Below are positions 33,560 to 38,760 of a stretch of 38,760 bases of DNA, piece by piece. The first letter of the stretch is position 1. Each line of letters starts with the position of its first letter. The stretch spans positions 1-38,760 of the forward strand of contig PLKR01000289.1 of NCBI GenBank assembly GCA_003140655.1, written 5' to 3'. The notes under the pieces are model-generated. The model was not told where the DNA came from. It searched no databases and saw nothing but the letters and a program-made list of their open reading frames with translations. A program made the translations under genes and the position numbers. The DNA is from Acidobacteriaceae bacterium. Lineage in GTDB: Bacteria > Acidobacteriota > Terriglobia > Terriglobales > Acidobacteriaceae.

Positions 33560-34507
33560 TCACGAACCCTTGCTCGAGCCAACAGATTCTGTGATGGCTC
33601 CGAGTCTGTAGAATTCCGTCGCGGTTGATTTAAATAGCATGGCTTCTTGGCAGGGCTGTAACCCACCCAGGGCTACCCTCATGCCTCGCAACGTGTCTTT
33701 GTAACTCGCGACCAGCAAAGTCACAGGCCAATCGCTTCCCCACATGAGTCGGGTTGGACCAAACCATTCCAGCAGGGATCCGACAAAAGGTTTGATCGCC
33801 TCGATGGGCCAACCCCCGCCGGGCGCACTTAGCAGTCCGCCGATCTGCTCGACGCGGGGAGAAAACGACAACTTGCACGCTACGGAGGTGTTAGCGGCTA
33901 ACGCTTTCATGCCCGATTCCCACTCGCCGCGATCACTCTGGCCCTCGAGATCGGGCTTCGCCATGTGTTCGATAACTGACTTCAGATGCTGAAATCGCTC
34001 GTAGATCTTAAGGATGTATTTTAAGTGGGCGGCGCGAACGAGCAATTCAAGAATAATTCCTCGCTCAGCGATCTTCGCTATACCCTGAAGGATTTCCTGG
34101 CGCGCGAGAATATCTGGGTCAGGATTGCCTTCGAATCTGGCGCGCACAGCGCGGAACTTGGGGTTTGTAGACCAGCTGTCTAACTCTTCTTCCAGCGAAG
34201 GACTCGCAAGATCAACATAAGGCGCAAAGCCGGCGATCAAATTTGACGAGGCTGCCATATTCTCCATCGCAGTGGATTCTTCCCGGGTCTTACCGGATTC
34301 GATCAAAATACAGGCTGTAATGCCACACGGAGCGGCGACAAGCGAGAGATCCCCAGGAGAGAAAGTGCGAAAGATAGGGCCGAACGCTGCAGTTAAGCCG
34401 CCTTGCTTCGCTAATCCCAGCTCCCATAGATGACAGTGGGTATCAATACCCAGGTCGAGATCCGGCGTAACTCCGTCCAAGTCCGTGGCTATTCGTCGGT
34501 GAGTCAT
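33560..34507 (-). CDS. COG3618-type amidohydrolase (sugar lactonase-like)
   Basis: A 315-residue TIM-barrel hydrolase of the amidohydrolase-2/COG3618 group, which includes L-fucono-1,5-lactonase and 2-pyrone-4,6-dicarboxylate lactonase. Visible motifs are DTHCHLW (His24, His26), EHMAKP (His181, where DHLGKP is usual) and MWGSDWPV (Asp259). Between the HpaI aldolase and the aldehyde dehydrogenase it would open a sugar lactone to the aldonate. There is no signal peptide, so it is cytoplasmic, unlike the SMP-30-type lactonase at 12747. It is 72 bases behind the aldolase gene and 83 bases before the dehydrogenase gene. Confidence 0.88.
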   Translation of the reverse strand: MTHRRIATDLDGVTPDLDLGIDTHCHLWELGLAKQGGLTAAFGPIFRTFSPGDLSLVAAPCGITACILIESGKTREESTAMENMAASSNLIAGFAPYVDLASPSLEEELDSWSTNPKFRAVRARFEGNPDPDILARQEILQGIAKIAERGIILELLVRAAHLKYILKIYERFQHLKSVIEHMAKPDLEGQSDRGEWESGMKALAANTSVACKLSFSPRVEQIGGLLSAPGGGWPIEAIKPFVGSLLEWFGPTRLMWGSDWPVTLLVASYKDTLRGMRVALGGLQPCQEAMLFKSTATEFYRLGAITESVGSSKGS

Positions 34508-34579
34508 AGCTTCGATTGCGTCTCAGTACCGCTTTATCAAGAATCTATGCGACCCAACAAGCCGCAACGTGCTTACAAG

Positions 34580-35338
34580 CTAGGCGCGAACCTCTTCCAG
34601 ATACCGGCGGACCCCAGGCACCAAAATGGCCTCCAGATTCGTCACAATGTATCGCGCACCCCTTTGCCGCCATTCGCGTGCTGAGTCCGCACTCGAGGCT
34701 AAAGCTCCCAAGATCTTTCCCGCTTGAGCGACCTGTGCAGCGATCCTGTCTGTGGCTTCGCGGACGCGTGGATGTTGAGGCTGGCCCGGGACGCCCAGCG
34801 AAACAGATAGGTCAGTAGGTCCGATAAAGACGACGTCAACCCCGTCCGTGCGGGCAATATCCATTACCTCCCCGAGCGCCTCGATGGTCTCAACTTGAAG
34901 GATCAGCAGAGTCTCAGCATTGGCCACTTTTACATATTCGTGGAACGGGGCTGTCTGCCCATAGTCAGCGGCACGGGTCGAGCCTAATCCTCGATTGCCG
35001 CGGGGGGCGAATTTGACGGCGCGCACCGCCCTCTCTGCCTCGGCCGGCGAATTGACCATCGGCACTTGCACTCCTTGGGCGCCTGTGTCCAAAAACCGTA
35101 AGATGACATGCGGTTGATTCGTGGGGACCCGAATCAATGGCGTCACCGAGCGCAGGTCCGCCACTCGAACAAGGTTCTCGCAGTCCCTTGGCTCAAGGGT
35201 ACTGTGCTCGCCGTCAAGTAGGAAGAAATCCCAGCCTTGGTACGCAAGAACTTCTGCCAAGCTCGCATCGCGGTACTTGAGAAAGCAACCAAACACCGTT
35301 TCACCGGCCAGCAATTTTGCTTTGGTCACATTGTGCAC
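34580..35338 (-). CDS. HpcH/HpaI-family aldolase (2-keto-3-deoxy-aldonate aldolase-like)
   Basis: A 252-residue class II pyruvate aldolase. Catalytic His45 is in DGEHS, Arg70 in LIRVP, metal ligand Glu150 in QVET and metal ligand Asp176 in FIGPTDLSVSLG. GNRGLGSTRAADYG is the substrate loop typical of the GarL/YfaU branch, which cleaves 2-keto-3-deoxy-glucarate or -rhamnonate to pyruvate and an aldehyde. It leads the leftward aldolase-lactonase-aldehyde dehydrogenase set, divergent from the MFS transporter, with a shared operator at 35533-35554. A 6-deoxysugar substrate is inferred from the rhamnose-type genes to the right. Confidence 0.92.
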   Translation of the reverse strand: MHNVTKAKLLAGETVFGCFLKYRDASLAEVLAYQGWDFFLLDGEHSTLEPRDCENLVRVADLRSVTPLIRVPTNQPHVILRFLDTGAQGVQVPMVNSPAEAERAVRAVKFAPRGNRGLGSTRAADYGQTAPFHEYVKVANAETLLILQVETIEALGEVMDIARTDGVDVVFIGPTDLSVSLGVPGQPQHPRVREATDRIAAQVAQAGKILGALASSADSAREWRQRGARYIVTNLEAILVPGVRRYLEEVRA

Positions 35339-35498
35339 GGATGGATTCTCCCCCTATGATTTTGAGCTGTTTTTTTGAGCTCTCATGTCAGACATTCAAA
35401 GAGGATTTCAAGTTCCGTTTTGGGGCCAGTTTCGCCACCATCGCTCCTGGTCTTACCCCGCGAGAGATCCGGTCGCTCGTACAGCTGGTTCAATCTTG

Positions 35499-35554
35499 TT
35501 GACACGCGAAAGGAGCGCTGCTAGCATCCGGTTAATATAACACATATTACATTT
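35499..35554 (+). promoter_or_regulatory. Promoter-operator cassette between the aldolase set and the MFS transporter
   Basis: TTGACA (35499-35504), 17 bases, TAGCAT (35522-35527), then the AT-rich site TAATATAACACATATTACAT beginning at 35533, matching 30570-30591 at 19 of 22 positions. It lies about 160 bases before the transporter start and between divergent genes, so it could regulate both directions. Confidence 0.7.
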
Positions 35555-35712
35555 CAATTGGATCCTTGCCTGGCCCATAAGAAGCGAGATTCGGCCTACA
35601 AATCATCTTGGTTGAATAGTCGGGGACGTGTTAATTGACCCAACGAGATCAGGGGCTCCCCTACCAGCCTACGGCGGAAGCGGCCACGCTGCCTGCAGAA
35701 ACGTCGAAGAAC

Positions 35713-36993
35713 ATGCTGATCACTCGGCCGAGCAAAGTCCGGTGGCGGTTACTCCTTTGTCTTTTCGCGCTGAGCGCGGTTACTTACCTCGACCGCGTCA
35801 ACATCTCGATCAGCGGGCGGCGGATCGCGGGGGAGTTTCATTTCAATGACGTCCAACTGGGGTGGATCTTCAGCGCCTTCGTGGTCGGCTACGCAATCTT
35901 TCAGGTGCCGGGGGGGTGGCTTGCAGACCGGTTCGGCGCTCGGCGCGTGCTTACGAGCGGCGCACTGTGGTGGGCGGTTTTCACGGCGGCAACGGCTGCG
36001 ATCTACGCCAAGACGACAAACGCACTTGGCATCTTTCTAGCAGTCCGATTCATGCTCGGCGCCGGTGAGGCGGTCGTCTATCCCAGTTCAAATCGTTTTG
36101 TAGCAAATTGGATTCCTAGCGGCGAACGCGGCATCGCCAATGGGGTGATTTTTGCAGGTGTTGGTGCAGGCGCGGGCGTAACGCCTTTGTTGATCACGGC
36201 CATCATGATGCGCTTTGGCTGGCGAATGTCCTTTTGGCTCTGCGCTGTGCTTGGGGCTGTGGCAGGACTGGTTTGGCTACTGCTAGCCCGCGATCATCCG
36301 GAAGAACACGTCGGCGTGAACCAGGCTGAAATGGAAGTAATCCGATCCGGCCTTGTAATTCCACCTCGCGGTCGAAGCTCGGTCCCTTGGGCAACGGTCT
36401 TCGCCAGTCGAGATGTCATGGCTAGTTCTTTCAGCTATTTTTGCTACGGATATGCCGCATACATATTTTTCAGCTGGTTTTTCATCTACCTCAACGAGGT
36501 GCGCGGAGTGAATCTGCGGGTCAGCGCCTTCTATACGATGCTGCCGTTCATCGGCATGGTAGCCGGCTCGCCGCTTGGAGGTCTACTTGGCGACGCTGTC
36601 ACGCGCAGATGGGGTAAGCGCCTTGGGCGGTGCGGAATCGCCGCGGTCGGGATGGGTCTAGGCGCGGTTTTCATTGCCCTGGGTGCAGACGTGAAGCGCA
36701 CTGGATTGTCGACCGTCGTGCTCACTGTTGGCGTATTCGCCCTGTTCCTTGCCCAGAGCTCTTTCTGGGCTCTGACCGCGGACATCGCGGGGCCGTCAGC
36801 TGGAGCTGTTTCGGGCCTGATGAATCTATGCTGTCAGGTTGGAGGAGCAGTGACGGCATCGCTAACGCCAGTGATCGCCATCCACTTCGGCTGGACGGCA
36901 TCGTTTCTAACCGCCGCTGGATTATGTGCCCTCGGCGCCGCAGCCTGGCTTTTCGTCGACCCCAATCGCGTGCTGCCCTGCCGCACGGGGTGA
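35713..36993 (+). CDS. MFS transporter, anion:cation symporter type (sugar-acid permease-like)
   Basis: A major facilitator superfamily protein with about 12 membrane segments. From ATG 35713 it has 426 residues, the usual length of the ACS group (hexuronate, galactonate, glucarate and tartrate permeases). TYLDRVNISISG near the start and VPGGWLADRFGARRV (motif A) are characteristic of that group. An in-frame TTG at 35635 would add 26 hydrophilic residues without a ribosome site. It probably brings a sugar acid across the inner membrane for the divergent aldolase/lactonase/aldehyde dehydrogenase set. It ends 56 bases before the convergent RhaT-like gene. Confidence 0.9.
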   Translation: MLITRPSKVRWRLLLCLFALSAVTYLDRVNISISGRRIAGEFHFNDVQLGWIFSAFVVGYAIFQVPGGWLADRFGARRVLTSGALWWAVFTAATAAIYAKTTNALGIFLAVRFMLGAGEAVVYPSSNRFVANWIPSGERGIANGVIFAGVGAGAGVTPLLITAIMMRFGWRMSFWLCAVLGAVAGLVWLLLARDHPEEHVGVNQAEMEVIRSGLVIPPRGRSSVPWATVFASRDVMASSFSYFCYGYAAYIFFSWFFIYLNEVRGVNLRVSAFYTMLPFIGMVAGSPLGGLLGDAVTRRWGKRLGRCGIAAVGMGLGAVFIALGADVKRTGLSTVVLTVGVFALFLAQSSFWALTADIAGPSAGAVSGLMNLCCQVGGAVTASLTPVIAIHFGWTASFLTAAGLCALGAAAWLFVDPNRVLPCRTG

Positions 36994-37049
36994 ACTCCTC
37001 CAGCAGTGGCCGATCGTCGGTGCGAAAGCGATGGATTACTTTACCGACG

Positions 37050-38099
37050 TCAATGGATGTTCTGCAAGTAGTTGCTATATGCCAAGACGACCGAGGCAAC
37101 AGTTAGTATGGCAAGTCCCCCGAACATGCGTCTGACGGCATGCGCACCCGCAATTTTCCATTCTCCCAGCAGGAATCCAGAAACGTTGCCCGCCGCGAGC
37201 TGTGCGACTTGCATGATGGCCCAACCCACGGACGTACCCAGCAACCCCAGTTTTATGGAACCCAAGCCGTAAAACGCGACCGAGCCCATAAACAGGACAC
37301 CCATAGCAACCGAAAGCGACGCGTCCCTAACCGGAGACATTGCAAAGCGCCTCCACGATTTATTTCTAGCGCAGAGAATCAGAGCATAACCCAAAGTCGG
37401 GACCATGCCGCCTAACATTGCGATTGCCCATATGGCATATGTGGCGTTCAGCTTAGAAACATTTTTTCCCACCGCGGCGCTGATTTGTTGTCCAAACGCG
37501 AAGCTGAAGTTCAGGCCCGCGGATAGAATCCCTGCCAGGATAGCCATCGCCAAACCTACGCCGAACGAGCCTTGGATAAACGATTTCGAAGGGTTCTGGA
37601 ACTGACCAGCAGCAGACGCGACCTTCTCCTGTGCCTCTTTCTCCCGGCCGGCTTGAGCGACAACCGCTATGCCGATAATGATGATGGCCACGCCGAGGAG
37701 CAACCAGGCTCCCGCCTTTGTCCCAAGGGTCTGCGGGGAAAAGTAGAGCAAGGGGACGAGGGCTCCGGCCGAAGCCCCCACACCGCAAGTCACTGCATAG
37801 GTCAGCGATAGGCCAATGCGAGAAATACACATGCCTCCAAGGGTCGAGGCGATTCCCCAACTGAAGGCGAACAGCACCGGGACAAGAAGTGTCGTAAACG
37901 GGAGTTGCTTGTAGACGCCCAGCAGGTTCGGTATTGTCGCGAACGCTAGTCCCCATGGAATCAGACAGGTCGCGACCAAGTTGTATATGGCCCAGTAGTT
38001 CTCGAATCGATATTTCCGCATGAACCGAATGGGGAGCATAGCGCAGCCCACCATCGTGCCGGACATTAAGACGAATAGCAGCCCTACGGGAGTGTCCAT
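37050..38099 (-). CDS. rhaT: L-rhamnose:proton symporter (RhaT) family permease
   Basis: A 349-residue membrane protein with about ten hydrophobic segments, matching the RhaT/DMT-type sugar symporters in length and in blocks such as the N-terminal small-residue-rich helix GTMVGCAMLPIRFMRKYRFENYWAIY, FSWGIASTLGG and the GVLFMGSVAFYGLG region. RhaT imports L-rhamnose with protons in enterobacteria. Here it follows the L-rhamnose mutarotase-like gene by about 124 bases in the same direction, so a 6-deoxyhexose is the likely cargo. Specificity for rhamnose versus a related sugar is inferred from the family and the neighbour. Confidence 0.85.
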   Translation of the reverse strand: MDTPVGLLFVLMSGTMVGCAMLPIRFMRKYRFENYWAIYNLVATCLIPWGLAFATIPNLLGVYKQLPFTTLLVPVLFAFSWGIASTLGGMCISRIGLSLTYAVTCGVGASAGALVPLLYFSPQTLGTKAGAWLLLGVAIIIIGIAVVAQAGREKEAQEKVASAAGQFQNPSKSFIQGSFGVGLAMAILAGILSAGLNFSFAFGQQISAAVGKNVSKLNATYAIWAIAMLGGMVPTLGYALILCARNKSWRRFAMSPVRDASLSVAMGVLFMGSVAFYGLGSIKLGLLGTSVGWAIMQVAQLAAGNVSGFLLGEWKIAGAHAVRRMFGGLAILTVASVVLAYSNYLQNIH

Positions 38100-38223
38100 A
38101 TTTTCTGCAGTGAACCTCTCATACTCATTGCGGATTCATGGAACAACGGGAATTGCTCACACACGTTGGTCTTATGTGGCGCATGGGATAAACGACAGGC
38201 TCTCGGGCAAACAATGTGACGCC

Positions 38224-38556
38224 TTAGAATTCGTGGACCAGTTGCATCCGAGCCCACCATTCATCCCCCCCGGCCTCGCGGAGTTTTTCCTGGAGGTCGT
38301 GCGTCAAACCCTCCCATTCTCTTACTCGAGGGTCATCTTGGGGCGTCGGGATGAGTCCTCCCGAGGGACGGAATTCGTCCGTCGTCTCGATAAACATGAA
38401 TAGGTGACAGCCTATCCGATAGATTTTCGATCTCACGATGCCCAAGTTTCGCGCGTATTCGATTACCGCGGGCGGTACGTCTTGATGGAAGTCATCATAT
38501 TGATGAATAACCTTGGGATCGTCCTTCAAGTTGATGGCGAAAGCATATTGCTTCAT
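38224..38556 (-). CDS. rhaM: L-rhamnose mutarotase (RhaM)
   Basis: A 110-residue dimeric alpha-beta-barrel protein of the L-rhamnose mutarotase family, full length (E. coli RhaM has 104 residues). Characteristic blocks are YAFAINLKDDPKVIHQYDDFH with catalytic-type His24, VPPAVIEYARNLGI, and IYRIGCHLFMFIET. It interconverts alpha and beta anomers of L-rhamnose, or a near relative such as L-fucose, before isomerisation or oxidation. A weak GGAG lies about 13 bases before the ATG. It precedes the RhaT-like gene. No rhamnose isomerase or rhamnulokinase is in the window, in keeping with an oxidative rather than phosphorylative route. Confidence 0.9.
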   Translation of the reverse strand: MKQYAFAINLKDDPKVIHQYDDFHQDVPPAVIEYARNLGIVRSKIYRIGCHLFMFIETTDEFRPSGGLIPTPQDDPRVREWEGLTHDLQEKLREAGGDEWWARMQLVHEF

Positions 38557-38760
38557 GGCGTTTAGGTTCTCCGATCGGCAAATTTTTCGTTCGTCGCGAA
38601 GTTGAGTCTCGCTCGGTAATGCAATCCTGGATCCGCCTGGTCACGCCTACAGAAGTGGCTTCGCCAACAAGTCGCCGACGTGCGGAGCTCTTAGCAGGCT
38701 CCTTCTTCCTTGAGATCCCATTCGGTTGCACTGAGCGAGAGTTGGGGGTCATCATGCCGG

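Noticed and set aside
38495..38755. An 86-codon leftward frame at the right edge
   Set aside because: It overlaps the mutarotase gene in another frame and has a basic, low-complexity composition without a domain. No other gene is visible in 38557-38760.
1..38760. Insertion sequences, CRISPR arrays, tRNA or rRNA genes
   Set aside because: I looked for transposase motifs, regularly spaced repeats and RNA gene sequences and saw none.

Overview
The window reads as a free-living soil Acidobacteriota (Terriglobia/Solibacter-like) chromosome segment. This rests on moderate-to-high GC, a 1174-residue outer-membrane receptor with an N-terminal carboxypeptidase-regulatory-like domain and a C-terminal Phe (the Oar-like type expanded in that phylum), secreted DUF4440 and SMP-30 proteins, and dense paralogous sugar-acid genes. 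This is inference; no rRNA or marker gene is present. I saw no tRNA, rRNA, CRISPR array, transposase or phage gene.

Layout. (A) 0.1-7.7 kb: a leftward pair (6PGDH-like dehydrogenase, SDR) sits behind a decayed RraA aldolase gene. Divergent from it runs a rightward set: FadR-type regulator, intact RraA, SDR, 2-hydroxyacid dehydrogenase, DUF6282-like metallohydrolase and HpcH/HpaI aldolase. A lone GlcG/HbpS-like gene faces it. (B) 7.8-14.3 kb: an envelope section with a leftward TonB-type receptor and its terminator, then a rightward secreted DUF4440 protein, secreted SMP-30/gluconolactonase and second secreted DUF4440 protein. (C) 14.4-26.4 kb: a long colinear rightward cluster of SDR, cytochrome P450, phytanoyl-CoA dioxygenase-like protein, RraA, Ldh2-family dehydrogenase, exported bicupin, TPP-dependent E1 alpha and beta, zinc dehydrogenase, APH-fold kinase and a divergent enolase. 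(D) 26.4-38.6 kb: a leftward set (Ldh2, FAH-family hydrolase, 2-hydroxyacid dehydrogenase), a second FadR-type regulator, cupin-SDR, a leftward set (HpaI aldolase, COG3618 lactonase-like amidohydrolase, aldehyde dehydrogenase), a divergent MFS transporter, and leftward rhaM-rhaT-like genes.

How the genes may work together. Section D carries most of a non-phosphorylative 6-deoxysugar/sugar-acid route: mutarotase, symporter, SDR sugar dehydrogenase, lactonase, FAH-type diketo-acid hydrolase or HpaI aldolase, and aldehyde dehydrogenase. No canonical sugar-acid dehydratase is visible. Section C looks like an undescribed oxidative branch in which oxygenases feed dehydrogenases, a retro-aldolase, an orphan E1 pair, and a kinase followed by an enolase with altered active-site residues.

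The strongest unifying signal is regulatory. Very similar promoter-plus-AT-rich-palindrome cassettes lie upstream of section C (14349-14407), the cupin-SDR set (30532-30591) and the MFS/aldolase divergent pair (35499-35554). A related operator, sharing an identical 16-mer with the section C site, lies between the Ldh2 operon and the second GntR gene (29596-29611). This suggests one GntR/FadR-type regulon spans the region.
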